A DNA stretch of 64,000 bases from Oryzias latipes (lineage: Eukaryota > Chordata > Actinopteri > Beloniformes > Adrianichthyidae), in assembly GCF_002234675.1 (NCBI RefSeq), contig NC_019866.2, positions 24,426,955 to 24,490,954 on the forward strand, given 5' to 3'. Numbering within the stretch: position 1 is the stretch's first letter; each line of letters begins with the position of its first letter. The translations under genes were made by a program, and so were the position numbers. This document shows positions 50,551 to 62,082 of the stretch, piece by piece. Below the pieces are notes generated by a model that had not been told where the DNA came from, searched no databases, and saw only the letters and a program-made list of their open reading frames with translations.

Positions 50551-51779
50551 TTTTTTGCTCACACCAAATGGTCTTCAGGATAACTTCATGTTTGTGAACA
50601 GAAGACAAAAGGAGATTGTGCTTCCTGTCCTGCCTTTGACTAAATCCAAAACGACAACGTAACTCTCAGAACAGATGAGAATCTCAGCCGTGGCCGGGGT
50701 TGAAGGTCCAAACGGGAACATTTCTGACACCAAACATCTGTTTTCTGCTGCAGCTGTTCTGCTTCTGGAGTCCTGATGCTGACAGAAAACCTCTTTCATG
50801 ACCATCATTTCTGCTCTGAGAGACAGGAACCAGGAACGGGGAGAATTCATCCGGAGCTCAGGTTCTGGGGGGGTCGGACCAGTTCCACAGCAGAACTCAC
50901 AGAGGCTTTCCTCCACATTTCAGGAACCAAACAGAACCATCTAAGAAACGCGTCACTCCAGGGGGATCTGCACTTCACCGAGTCAAAACAGAACTCCAGC
51001 AATCCAGTCGGGTCAGGGAGCCCACATGGGCCAGAACTGTCCAACCTGTCGTCGTTCCTCCATCCGTCAGCAGGGTGAGGAGAAACACATCGCATGGCCT
51101 TCATCATGCACGGAGCGCGCCTCCTTCCCAAACAAACACAACCCAAATAAACAGAGCGGGCTGGAGCCCACATGCCAACATCTGGCTCAAGTTCATCTCA
51201 CTTTATTTTACAATCCTCATCACGAACAAACAGCTGCACGCATCCAGTCAGAAACACCCGGATCCTGCAGGACCGTCAGCAACAGGAAGGCCGCCGAGAC
51301 GTCGGCAGGCATCCACCAAAACGCACATCAGACATCCAGCAAACAGTCGGGACTGAACTCTGCAGGGTCTCACTCACAATATAAATGATGCTCCCGTACC
51401 TGAAAAAACAAACGGCTCCACGGAGGATCCCAGAGCTCTGATTGGAGAAACACAACACCAGCCGCCAGGAAAACAGCCAGCAGCAATTAGCAGCAGAAAA
51501 ACCATTCATCCCGGTGTGAAGGTAAACATGTGCAGACAGGCCGGTGATGAATGGATGAGAGAGCCAAAGCATGGGGAGCGAGGAGGGCCGGGGGGTGGGG
51601 GGCTCCAGATCCACAGTTTTTACTGAAATGACCTCAATCATGAGGTCATTCCACCCTGATGAGGAGCAGGGCTGCCTGACTTTTCGGGTTGTGGTTAGTT
51701 TGTGTCATGAGAAGAAGTTCTGTTCTCCAGCGGTTCAGGTTCTGTCGTGTTTTGTTGTTTGTCTCTCTCGTTAGAGTCG
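50551..51779. other. Intergenic, nothing identified
   Basis: Several medium-length open frames on both strands have no recognisable domain, no convincing splice context and biased composition. I see no gene here. Confidence 0.35.
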
Positions 51780-52362
51780 TGTTTGCGTCTTTTTTCCTTT
51801 CAAAGTACAATGTCTCCTTTAATGACAGAAAAGGACTTGATGCTGTTTAGATGCAAACTTCTCTGCATTTCTGCATTTGTTCCTGTCAGGAGGAAGGTCT
51901 GTACCTCTGATGTCATAAATGCTCAGAACTTGAGTTGTGAGCAGGACTGCTGGCACAGAGTGAGCCTGCCCTCACTTCCCATCACCCAACTGTTAATGCA
52001 CTCTCCCCCTCCCACCCCCAAGCTAACATTAGCGGTGCAACAAGAACGGCAGCAATATCGTAGCTATCCATCTGTCCAGTTCTGATCCAGATTCCAGCTC
52101 AGACCAGGAAAACAAAGACGTTCATGGATCCACTTGTCCATCACAAAGGGGCGGAGCAGGAAGCTTGTGGCCCCGCCCAGTGTATTTTCTATGTCACATG
52201 TAAACTATTTTTCCAACGGCATTTTTTTCTCTGCTGCCGATTCATTGTTTGGACTCAGAAATGCAGTTTTAAGCGTAATGGTCTTTATCTATGTCCTCTA
52301 CTGTCGGAAAGATGCTCCAAGCAGACTTTAAAAACTCAATTTTCATTGGAGAGGGTCTCTGA
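51780..52362 (+). repeat. TTAA-MITE family 1, copy g
   Basis: Its core has GGTGCAACAAGAACGGCAGC, CAGATTCCAGCTCAGACCAG and AAAGGGGCGGAGCAGG. Both termini are decayed. Confidence 0.6.
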
Positions 52363-53459
52363 ACTGAAGAGTATTCCAGCAGTAGTCACTCAGGACTCAG
52401 CAGACAGCAGTGAGGATCAGCCGAAGGACACAGAAGTGTTGGGATCCAAAATGCAATCCTCATGACAGACAGTGGGGAATTTTCATCTCACGTCTAATTG
52501 TTTTGATCCACATCTTGATTCAACAAATCATCTCCTCTGGTTTATTTGAGGCCACGCATGGCTGAGAGCATCAGGGAACCAGCACATCACGGAGGAGCCG
52601 GTTAAGACACCCCTGGTCCAAAGGAGCATCATCAACCCTGAGTTGCATATTTTCCGTCTCGTTTCCATTTGGTTGTTTAGTTGACGGTGTGTGCTGAGGG
52701 TCTTGGATGAATCAGCGTGCAGGACGGCGCACGGATGTTTTCTGATGAGCCGTTTAATTTACAGAAACTCACGGCAGCTGCAGCATCACGCGTGTTCTGT
52801 GTTAGAGAGGAGCAGGAATGAGAAGCAGCTCAGACCCTGCCGGCCGAGGGAACGTTCTGAACCAGGTCAGGTGGACCGGACCCACACTGACACACGGCTG
52901 AAGTCAGAACCAGGCCCTGGATGGATGCAGCCTTCCAACCATGGACTCCATCCATGCCAAAAGCATCCTGAAGGACAGAAACCACCCAGCTCTTGCTCGC
53001 TTCCAGCGGGTGGCGTCATGCTCACAACCTGAGGCGCCGCAGGCCGATGAGCATCAGCGCCTGTAGAACCCGACTCTACTACAGCTTCTTCCCCACCGCT
53101 GTCAGAACACCGGCCCAGAACATTAGGGAGGGAAGAGGCTGCTACTCATCACAATCCAACAACGTGAAAATAAAACCGTCACTGTGTGCAATATGTAAAG
53201 AATATATAGACTCATATCCTGTTTTATTTTTATTTTGTTTTATTTTAATGCTCTACAACACGTGCAACTTGAGAGTTTTGAAAACCCTGTCAATGTCTGA
53301 AAAACCCGTCCTTCATTGTTATCGTTATTTGATCTTTATTTCCTTGTGTTCAGGGTTTTTTCTTTTTCTTTTTTATGTAGGAAGCTTGACTGGAGGAGAA
53401 GCGCACAACAATTCCAATGTACATACGCTGCGATGCATCTGTGCAAATGGCATATAAAA
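52363..53459. other. Intergenic, nothing identified
   Basis: Open frames are short. The segment 53030-53160 (CTGAGGCGCCGCAGGCCGAT ...) reads like the tail of a dispersed element. No gene is called. Confidence 0.35.
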
Positions 53460-53640
53460 CTCTCTACTCTAAATCAACCGGCTGGGGGACCTGAAGCAGA
53501 AGACCAATGGGAGACCTTTCTGCGTGGAGCTTGCTGTGTTTCTCAGCAGCTTCCTCCCATCATCCAAAAACAGGCTTCGTTGTCCCTCGGTGTCAGTGTG
53601 CAATGTGTGTGGGATTTGTGGCCCTGCAACACGAACACAT
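53460..53640 (+). repeat. Degraded SINE fragment
   Basis: GGCTGGGGGACCTGAAG, GCTTCCTCCCATCATCCAAA and GTGGCCCTGCAACACGAAC follow the order of the tRNA-SINE family but are strongly diverged. Confidence 0.45.
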
Positions 53641-53910
53641 AATTCACATGATAAGTCATTCAGAAACATGGATGTAAGCAATACTTGGATTTACAGTAGA
53701 TACCTGTAGACACAGAGGATGTTTAGAGTTTCTTTTATTTCTTTTAAAAGCTCTACAAAAGCATCTGTAATCTCCATGTCTGGGTTCATTCACATCCCGC
53801 TGCGCTCTCCGTCCTGCCGCTAAAGCCGCTTAACTACAATAATTCAAGAGGGGAAAATTAATAAAAAGAATCAAACTAGAGGAAAATTAGAGAAAAATCA
53901 TAATGTTTAA

Positions 53911-54113
53911 CCCTTGTTCTATCCTAGGCACGTTAACATTGGGAGTGGGGTCATCTAGACCCACTAGACAGTGCTCTGAACCTTTTTTCTTCAATGATTT
54001 GTGATCTTCACTGGTGTCCATGGATTACATGAAATCTTTCCACCTTTATCCACCTTTGTCATGGTAGGAGAACACGTCAATGTAAGGGGGGGTCATCTAA
54101 GATAGCACAAGGG
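53911..54113 (-). mobile_element. TTAA-MITE family 2, copy b (both TTAA kept)
   Basis: A 203-bp element with TTAA at 53907-53910 and 54114-54117. The ends CCCTTGTTCTATCCTAGGC and AAGATAGCACAAGGG are inverted copies. The CCC...GGG ends with TTAA duplication are the signature of piggyBac-type insertion. It is opposite in orientation to copies a and d. Confidence 0.85.
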
Positions 54114-54117
54114 TTAA

Positions 54118-55814
54118 GATGCCCCAGCTTCCCGCTTCCCGCTTCCCGATCCCGCAGCGGTTCTCCGTCTGTCGTCCAGCCAGCCGTAGCGATCACCTCA
54201 CTATAGTCAATGGAAACATCAATGATGCGATGGAAAAATATATGTTATTATTGCTTTAAACCAGTTATAGTTACAATAAAGATGTAAACGGAAGCATTTC
54301 CGGTTGAAAATAAGGGGGTATGTAAAAGGTCACAATTATTTAGTGGGAACGAATTTGTTTGTTTTATACCAGGTTACCAGGTTTTATGTATTCTACATCA
54401 GACTAGAGCCGTAAAAGTAAAAGTCTGGAGCGAGAGTTACCCGGTTTACACCGCCTCTTCCAACTGGAGGAGGCAGACATGCGCTAGTAAACAGTAGAAA
54501 AAGGAAAAGCAGGAGAAGCCCCTCCCTGCTTGTACAGTGTGAACGTCATGCACGTCCCAGCACCCGTGTTTAGCGTGTGGTTGAACGTGGGTCACGTGTG
54601 TCTGTAGCTTTAGGTTTCCAGAGAGGCTGCAGAAACCCGTTCAGTCCGTGTCCTTCACACCCGTGTGCTGCTGCTTTATGGAAGTAGCAGCAACAGAAAG
54701 CAGTGATGGTGATGATGATGATGATGATGATCTTGGTGAAACTTTACTAACTGTGACTGTCAGCCAGATCCACGTCTGCCATGTTTCTGCTGGGATCTGT
54801 GAGTCTGTCAGGAAAATCTACGAGGGCAGAGCTGCTAATTGCAAACACTTGTTAGCGGCTGAGGTCACCCTAGATTCGCACACACACACACACACACAAA
54901 CACACAGGTCATTTACCTACAACTCTGCGAATCACACATGCATGCTCACATGCACGCTCTGCATCAAGTCCAGCGTAATCATAAGCTGCTGTTCATTTAT
55001 AATCAATCTGAGGAGCCTGACACCAGCTGTAAATAGGCAGAACTTTGTGTGGGATTTCCATATGAACGGGAAACAGGAACGCCGCTCCGGCATCTATCCA
55101 TCACTCTGACGGCTCGGCCGTTCCAGCGCCGGGATTGGCCAGAGCGTGTGTGTGTGTGTGTGGGTGTGTTAGAGTGTGTGCGGCTCTCTGCTCTCTGATT
55201 GGCTATAATGTTTAACACATGGTTGGAGTGATGAAGCCCCCCCCTCGTCCTCACACACAGAGTGGGACATCCACTGCCTGGTCAAGCAGCTGAAAAAGCT
55301 TGCTCAAGGGCATCAAGGCAGTTGGATGAGCTGCAGACAAAGCATCCAAAAGTACACAAGTCAGAGCAGCGTCGCCATAAAGTGATGGAAGTCGATGTGA
55401 AGCTGAAAGTAGTCGTCCAAATATTGATCTAAACAGAGCCAAAGCATAACCGCTGAATAAACCTCTAAAATACTGAATGACGGCTCCAACTAAACCCACT
55501 GTTTTTGTTTCACAACTTAATGAACCTGACAGACGAGAAAAGCATTTGAAAGCCTCACGTCTCTAAATGTAAATGAGAAAGTGTGGTGGAAATGCGTCAC
55601 TCCAAATGCATCACATTTCCATCCGTGACCTGCAAGAAATGATGACAATTTCAAAAAGGAGGCAGCCAAATAAGGAGGGATGATAGGTGAGTACAAGCAG
55701 AGACATGAACTACAGGACATGCAGAGGTGAGCCGGAGACCGAGATGAGTTAGGGAGGGGAGAGAAATGTAGAAATGTACGCTGTTGAAAATTGGTTGTTT
55801 CAAAATGTTCATAA
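54118..55814. other. Intergenic, short tandem repeats
   Basis: (GAT)n at 54708-54731, an imperfect CA run at 54880-54906 and a GT run at 55146-55170. No exon was recognised; the open frame at 54648-55109 is driven by these repeats. Confidence 0.4.
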
Positions 55815-56028
55815 CCCTTGGTCTATCCCAGGCACTTTACCATTGGGAGTTGGGTCATCTAGACCCACTAGACAGTGCTCTGAACCTTTTTTCTTCAATG
55901 ATTTGTGATCTTCACTGGTGTCCATGGATTACATGAAATCTTTCCACCTTTATCCACCTTTGTCATGGTAGGGAGAACATGTCAATGGAAGGGTGGGGTC
56001 ATCTTGACCCCATAGGATAGCACAAGGG
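55815..56028 (-). mobile_element. TTAA-MITE family 2, copy c
   Basis: 214 bp, from CCCTTGGTCTATCCCAGGC to CCATAGGATAGCACAAGGG followed by TTAA (56029-56032). The left target site has become ATAA. Confidence 0.85.
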
Positions 56029-57432
56029 TTAAACCGTTGAAACGACACATCCCAGAAGCTTTAAAATACACATTTTGCTGTTTTCATTTACTTTTTGGCC
56101 ATTATTTTTGTTTTCTCTGATGCAACAGCAAACATCTTAAGGTTTAGTCCAGCGGACACTTGCAGCAGAAAATGTAAAGACAATTTGTGACGTCTTTATA
56201 CACTGGTTTGCCATTTTTGAGCTTCCACTTCAGGATTTGCTTTAACAATTTCCCTTTAAAACTGTTCCTTTGTCTTTTGTGGTGATGCTTGATATCCATC
56301 TTTTTAGTAAAACCCCAGAATCTGTTTTTTTTACATAGAAAAAGTTTGATTGTACACAAAAATTCTACGAATTAACTGGAAATTATACAAAAAAGTCTCT
56401 TTTGAGAGGTAAATTGTGATATTTAGTTCTGCAAAACCCACAAACTGTATTTATGCTTTAAAACAAAAGATCAAACATGTAGAGACAAAATAAAAATGTA
56501 CAAGTCCAGAATGTGAAAAAATGTCCAAAAAACGTTTCAAGGTTTTTAGGGATCAGAATTATGATGTCATAACTCTCGTTATGTTTGTTTTGAATTAAAA
56601 AAATTCCCAGCTCAACACTTTTAGAAACCTTGACGTTAAATTCTGAATGAAAACTATACGTTTGGGGCTGTGGGTTCAATTCCCACAGCATAGTAAAGAG
56701 CTATTGTGATGGGTAAACTCCTGTGATGTCAGACCCCACTCAGGATGCACAGAGAAAGGACGTTTTTGCCATCAAGTGTGAAAAATGATGACCATTTATG
56801 ACACAGAGGTGTTCTGAAGTTTGACTCCTGTTTGATGTGACATATTAAGCTAAATCCATTCAGATCAGCAAAGATTTATGCTTAAACTATATAGAAACAG
56901 GATTTTTTTCAGCCTTTTTTGTGGAAATTCATAACTCATTAAATGTTTGCAGCAGCAAATACAGAAAATCTTCTACAGTCGACTGAAGCCTCAGCCAAAG
57001 TGTGAAGGTTTTTACGCCGTGCAGATGTTGAAGTAAACACAAATGAGGCATTAAAGAGGAATGCATGTGGCCCCGCCCCCTTCTCCTCTGCTCCAGCGCT
57101 GACTAAGAAAAGGATCAGGAGGAGCCCCCTGCCTCTGTGCGTCCCCATTGTTCCCTCCACCCATTCATCCCCAGATGGACAGATTGTCTGGGTGTTCGCC
57201 CTCCAGTCACATTTGACCTGGAAGTGCTGTGATTGGTCCAAAGGTCATGCAGCTCGCTTCTCATTGGCTTGGAGGTCATTCTGTAGGTTTCACAGCCATC
57301 CATCACTGCCAGCGCGGCCTCTGTGACACCCGCGTATTCGTGTTTCTGTGCCTCACGGCGAGGCGCGATGATGTGGGAAAGACGGGCTCCTCCCGCCGCT
57401 CACAGGCGGGAATCTGGCACCTGCTGACCTAC
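56029..57432. other. Intergenic, no gene seen
   Basis: An isolated tRNA T-arm-like hairpin (CTGTGGG TTCAATT CCCACAG) lies at 56669-56689 without the rest of a tRNA. The flanks are AT-rich. Confidence 0.35.
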
Positions 57433-57511
57433 CTGTCGTCCAGGACACGCCGAGGAGCTCCGCCAGGTCTTTGGTGATTTGTGTCACCGACTGCAAAACG
57501 CTCGAGTCCCC
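57433..57511 (-). CDS. Orphan candidate exon of unknown gene
   Basis: 79 nt on the minus strand, between acceptor GCGTCTGCAG and donor GTAGGTCAGC. One frame is open through both splice sites and reads GDSSVLQSVTQITKDLAELL then GVSWTT plus one base, an amphipathic, protein-like helix. A second open frame is arginine-rich and less natural. I do not recognise the family and found no partner exon in the window; partners would have to lie to the right (5') or left (3'). It may also be chance. Confidence 0.3.
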
Positions 57512-57589
57512 CTGCAGACGCAGCGTGGACGTAACTTTGCAAAAGAAGTGCATTCAAACCCAAAGCTGGCGGTTCTTTGTTCTGACGTG

Positions 57590-58210
57590 TTTCTGGTGAT
57601 GGCGAGCAGCAGCAGCAGCTCCCAACAAAGGCCTGATTTGCATAAGCTCTGCAGTTTAAGGCTCATGTTACCTTCTCATGGATCTTTTAATTGCAGTCTT
57701 GTGGGAAATCGAACCAAAGCCAGGGAGCATCTATCACCTGCCAGAAAGTCAACAAATTATCCAGGAACCGCCTGCTTCTGCCAGTTAACTCTGGGGTCAT
57801 GACCCCCAACTGCATATTAATCAACTGATCGAATGGCAATTTCTTCCTGGGGGATTTTTTATTTGGAACGCACGCCCAGCGAGAACACGATGTTTGGAAG
57901 TCCAGCGTTTCCTCCAGACCGAGGGAACTGTCTGCTGAAAAACTCATGTGCTAAATTCAATTTCTGCCTTCCCCGCCCGCCCGTCTCATCGTATCCTATT
58001 GAATCCATCTTGTGCAATTAGCCGGATGAGGGTTTCATTAACGGGAGCAAACAGAGAGCCGACGGCGCAGGGAGGCGAGCTGCTTCCTGGGAGGCTGCGC
58101 TCTCACAATTAACGGCTAATTCCAGAGGCGACCTTCTGTCTGTGCTTACTGCGCATCTCCATGAGCGAGCGCCAGCGTCTGAGATGGTTTCCTGTCAGAC
58201 TCGGGGTTGT
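57590..58210. promoter_or_regulatory. Regulatory-looking repeat-free block with SOX/octamer pair
   Basis: CCAACAAAGGCCTGATTTGC at 57618-57637 puts a SOX core (AACAAAG) 5 bp before an octamer (ATTTGCAT, completed at 57639). Further along are TAATTGCAG-, CAATTAACGGCTAATT- and GTGCAATTAGC-like homeodomain words at 57990-58120. The segment lacks repeats and stop-free frames and has the look of vertebrate conserved noncoding DNA. Confidence 0.35.
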
Positions 58211-58485
58211 TTTAACATAGTTCACAGTTCTCCTCCAGTGTGTGCGCACGCGTGACCTCAAAAAGGATTCGGTTTTTGGGGCCTTTTCCTCCCTTTGTTT
58301 AGGGAGAAACAGAGAGAAAAAGGAAGATTTCTTTCACGAATAACAGCCATTTCATCAACCCAGACAGACAGAACACGCAGAAGTGAACAACAAAACGTCA
58401 TCAGCATGAATTTGGAATTTTTAAAGTAATTCTGTTTGGTTTCTGACGAAAGGAAAAGCAAATATAGAACTAATCTTTAAGGCTT

Positions 58486-59534
58486 TTAAAGTCCCACTAC
58501 GTTCATCCTTTGATCCGTTTTCAAAGCGTGTTGTGCTCTTTTAATGATGATGATGCTGTTTTTAGCCAAAATCGTAAAACCTGTGTCGTTTTCTACCACA
58601 TAGTTCCTGTAGAGCGGCAGGAGTTCATCAGAAATTCACCTCTGAGTTGTGGGCGGGGCTGTTAAACACAGAGTAAGCCTACCCCTACTTCCCATCATCC
58701 CTTTGTTTACACTGTCCTGCTAGCTTAAGGCAATGTCACACAATTTCCACATATGACATTTCGTACGTCGATGTGGGCAGATGTCCATCGAGGGTTTCGG
58801 CCAACAAATCTTTACGTGGATTCGGTTTTGAGCCGTTCACAATCTTTGCTCGGTTGAGAATCACACAGTTTATGCATATTTTATGTAGTTTACACACAAC
58901 TATTATGTAAATTGTAAGGCAATTGTGCGTTATTTTTGGGAGATTTGTGGCTTTCTACGACCGTTCTACGTTTGTCTACGTTTGTCACCGATGTATAACT
59001 TCTATGTACGGCGCACATGTTGAAATTACGTAATTATAAGCAATTCGCTAGTGATTTGTGTATCAAACTTCACAATCATCAAGCACGGTTCATGTTCTGC
59101 GTTGATTTACGTGTTCTTTACGTGGTTTATTTGTACTTCTTCTGTGGTTTTCGTACTTTTTATGTTCACGTATGAGTAATTTACATCCGTGCAATAAGTG
59201 CTAAATGTACGTAGTGACTGTGTGACACGTCCCTCTCACACCCCCAAACTTAACATTATTGGCATTTGTAGGCAGGACTGTTGGCGCAAAGTAAACCCCG
59301 CCCCCTCTTTTCCTCTCCCATTGCTTATAGCTTGTGGTCTGCCGTCTGAAGTTTTTTTGCAACAAACATGATCTTTTTCAAGCGGCATTTCTTCATCTGA
59401 TTCACAAAGATTTAGATGAAGAAAAACTCAGAAATGCAATTTTAAGAGTCATTTTTTAAATAAATGTCTTCCATCTTTAGAAAAATGCTATAAGAATATG
59501 TAAAAGCAGCATTTTTGTTGGCGTGGGTCTTTAA
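58486..59534 (+). repeat. TTAA-MITE family 1, copy h, split by another element
   Basis: The left part (58486-58727) starts TTAAAGTCCCACTACGTTCA. The right part (59235-59534) continues CTCTCACACCCCCAAACTTA and ends GCGTGGGTCTTTAA. Compared with copy c (24894), the joint falls at the AGCTTA/CCCC position, so the 0.5 kb between is an insertion. Confidence 0.75.
58728..59234. mobile_element. GTCACACA-ended MITE
   Basis: It is nested inside MITE family-1 copy h. The left end AGGCAATGTCACACAATTTC and right end GACTGTGTGACACGTCCCT are imperfect inverted repeats. The interior is rich in ACGT words (TACGTGG, CTACGTTTG, GTACGTAG) and has no open frame. A partial second copy ends at 61642. The superfamily is not assigned. 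Confidence 0.65.
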
Positions 59535-59833
59535 GACGACACAAGCTCCCTCAAAAAACAAAAACACAACTTCTTCACCTTGATGGGAATCATCTGGGAA
59601 GTCATGAAGGCAAAAACAGATCCAGATCTTCCAACATTGCAGAAAAAAACCCTCATTCATTAGTCAACATTATAGAAAGAAAACATCTTAAGGAACTTTT
59701 GAAGAGAAGTTTTGGAATTTAAGAGTTTCTCATTTTAAATTATTTTTGTGAACTAAAATCCTTTTTACTTTTTTTTTTAAATCTTTTGAATTCACCACAT
59801 TTTTGTTTTGAAATAACTTTATTGTTTGTTCCT

Positions 59834-60060
59834 GTCACAGTGGGAGTCAGCAGGGCCTCTTTCTACTGAAACCTGATGCTAATTAGGAACAAGCACGCGC
59901 TCCGATCAAAGACACAGATTCATCAATCCAGAACAAGTCCGCCTCCCGAGAGCGCTGCAAACCGCTTCTCCGTTAAAACCAGTCAGACGACCGCAGAATG
60001 AGGCCTGTTGTTGCAGAACTCTTGTTGTCGTTTCAGATTCTGTTTGGACTGAAGAGACTT
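59834..60060. promoter_or_regulatory. Regulatory-looking repeat-free block
   Basis: TGCTAATTAGGAACAAGC (59877-59894) has a homeodomain core, and CTCCGATCAAAGACAC (59900-59915) a TCF/LEF-like core. The block has no repeat or coding signature. This is a motif-level call. Confidence 0.3.
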
Positions 60061-60261
60061 TTCCAGCCGCCTCTCTCCTGTCAAACTAAACTTTCTCAAA
60101 CTTCATGCTGCCTGAGGCACGTCAGAATCCATCTGGGGTTCTCAGCCTCCCATGGTCTGACATGAGACTTCACAGACTGGGATTCCAGTTCGGTGACAGC
60201 TGAGGTATTGTTCAGGTGAGTTTTCACCTGCAACACACAAATGGTTTGAAAACTGTTTTGA

Positions 60262-60640
60262 TCACATGTGTCAAACTCAGGCCCGGTGTAATTATAATTG
60301 GCCCGCGAGATCATGTCAAATGTGATTTAGAGCTGGTATATCCACTACAGATAATACTATAAATCCCACAATGCTTTGCTAGTATGTTGGCACGCAGTCG
60401 AAACCGGCAAGCGCTCCATTTTTCTGTAGACAGTCAGTGACAGTCATGCTCCAGTCACATTAGACAAATTATTTGCCCCCTCCACAAAAATGGCCAAAGG
60501 AAAGATGGACAACAGGAGCTTTGAAGACAGGTGGGAGGCAGATGATCTGTTCAGGAACACAAAGACAGACGTGTTCATCTTGTGTGCGGAGCCAACGTGG
60601 CTGTGAGGAAAGAGAGGACAGTATATGAAAAGGTGAAACA
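60262..60640 (+). pseudogene. hAT transposon relic with transposase start
   Basis: A terminus-like stretch CATGTGTCAAACTCAGGCCC GG is followed by GTAATTATAATTGGCCCGCG. From 60490 the plus strand reads MAKGKMDNRSFEDRWEADDL then FRNTKTDVFILCAEPTWL and a stop, similar to the N-terminus (before the zinc finger) of GTF2IRD2/ZBED-type hAT transposases. The remainder is lost; the SINE at 60676 follows directly. Confidence 0.6.
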
Positions 60641-60675
60641 TCACATATAAGTTACAGTTAATTTTTTTTTTTTTC

Positions 60676-61075
60676 ATTCATTCATTCATTTTCTTAATCG
60701 TTTTTCCCTTTTGGGGTCACGGGGCTGCCGGAGCCTATCCCGGCCACTTGTGGGCAAAGGCAGGGGACAACCTGGACAGGTCGCCAGTCTGTCGCAGGGT
60801 AGAATGTCCACAAACACACATCCATTCACTCTCACACTCACACCTAGGGACAATTTAGAGTTGCCAATTAACCTATGAAGCATGTTTTTGGACGGTGGGA
60901 AGAAGCCGGAGACCCCGGAGAGAACCCACGCATACACGGGGAGAACATGCAAACTCCACACAGAAAGGTCCCCCGTTGATGTCGTTTTTCAGGTCCCCCA
61001 GCCGGGACTTGAACCAGAGGCCTTCTTGCTGTGAGGCAAGAGCGCTAACCACTGCGCCACCGTGCAGCCTACAGT
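60676..61075 (-). repeat. tRNA-derived SINE, near-complete copy
   Basis: On the minus strand the head reads GTGGCGCAGTGGTTAGCGCT (A box) and later TCTGGTTCAAGTCCCGGCTG (B box), clearly from a tRNA. The body has CATGTTCTCCCCGTG, CCAAAAACATGCTTCATAGG, TTGGCAACTCTAAATTGTCC and CGACAGACTGGCGACCTGTC, and the tail is (AATG)n at 60677-60698. Diverged or partial copies lie at 26088, 35235, 50145 and 53460. Confidence 0.85.
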
Positions 61076-61539
61076 TAATTTTACTGTAAGTATTGAGTTT
61101 GGCTTATTGTCTACGGTGGCCCTGAATTTCAAATCACACAAACAAATATATTTAAAAAAAAACATCTTGGAAATCTAAACAAACGGAAAAAAAGAAACAT
61201 TTGGGAAAACAAGAGTGTTTTCATGAATCCATTTGTAAAAAAATGAAACAATAAAAAACTGGAAACTGTAGATACTATGGGACATCGTTGATTGGATGAT
61301 GACATTTGTCCGTCATTTCAACTAAAAATTACTTGGCATGAAGTGGTGCTGGACCTGCTTCCTACTCATCTCAATTGAAGACACGTGTGAAAAAACTCAA
61401 ACATCATCAGCATATCAGTGATGCCCATTCTTTCCAGGTTTCTTCTTCTTTGCTGTTTTTTATGAAGTGATATTTATGCCAACACATTGCAAACTTTCCA
61501 AGAAGCACTTTTGTCTTCTGAAACATTTATTTTTACTAC

Positions 61540-61642
61540 ACGTCCGAAACACTTTTGAATGACGTAGATCACACATGGATCACGAAAGACCATCATACGT
61601 GGGAAATACGAAAAAGTACGTAGTGGCTGTGTGACGCAGCCT
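61540..61642. repeat. GTCACACA-ended MITE, right end only
   Basis: It ends AAGTACGTAGTGGCTGTGTG then ACGCAGCCT, the same end as the element at 58728-59234. The left end was not found. Confidence 0.5.
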
Positions 61643-61674
61643 TTACAGCCGTGAACCTCGTGTATGACCTACGT

Positions 61675-62082
61675 CAGCGGTCCCCAATTTGAAAAATTGC
61701 CAGTTTCTCTGTTCCATCCGTCTATGTCACTCTACAGGGTGACATACAAGGCGCTCTTCTCAGTCATGTGATAGGTTACCGCTACAATAATTCCCAGGAG
61801 CTAGCCAAATGAGTGAAAAAAAAGTGGAAAGTTTCTTTATCAAGGGGAAAACGCCCAGCCAGGAGACGTTTATTAGACAGTTCTTCTTTTTTGCACCATG
61901 ATTGTGGGAAGGGGAGAGGGTGATGACACCTGTGCGATGTTCAACGACAGGCGCGTCAGAGCTCGTCTTGTCGTGTCTTTGCTCCTCCATCGTGGCGTTG
62001 TTACACAAATCCTCCACCGCATCTTAAAAACTTTGCATGGCGTCATACTGGTCCGCAGCGTTCAAAAGGTCTGGGACCACTG
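61675..62082. mobile_element. hAT-type MITE with 8-bp target duplication
   Basis: 408 bp with inverted ends CAGCGGTCCCCAA and TCTGGGACCACTG. The flanking 8-mers ACCTACGT (61667-61674) and ATCTACAT (62083-62090) match at six of eight positions, fitting an aged hAT target-site duplication. There is no transposase frame. Confidence 0.75.

Noticed and set aside
56665..56692. tRNA T-arm-like hairpin
   Set aside because: A perfect 7-bp stem with TTCAATT loop, but no A box, anticodon arm or acceptor stem nearby; probably SINE debris.
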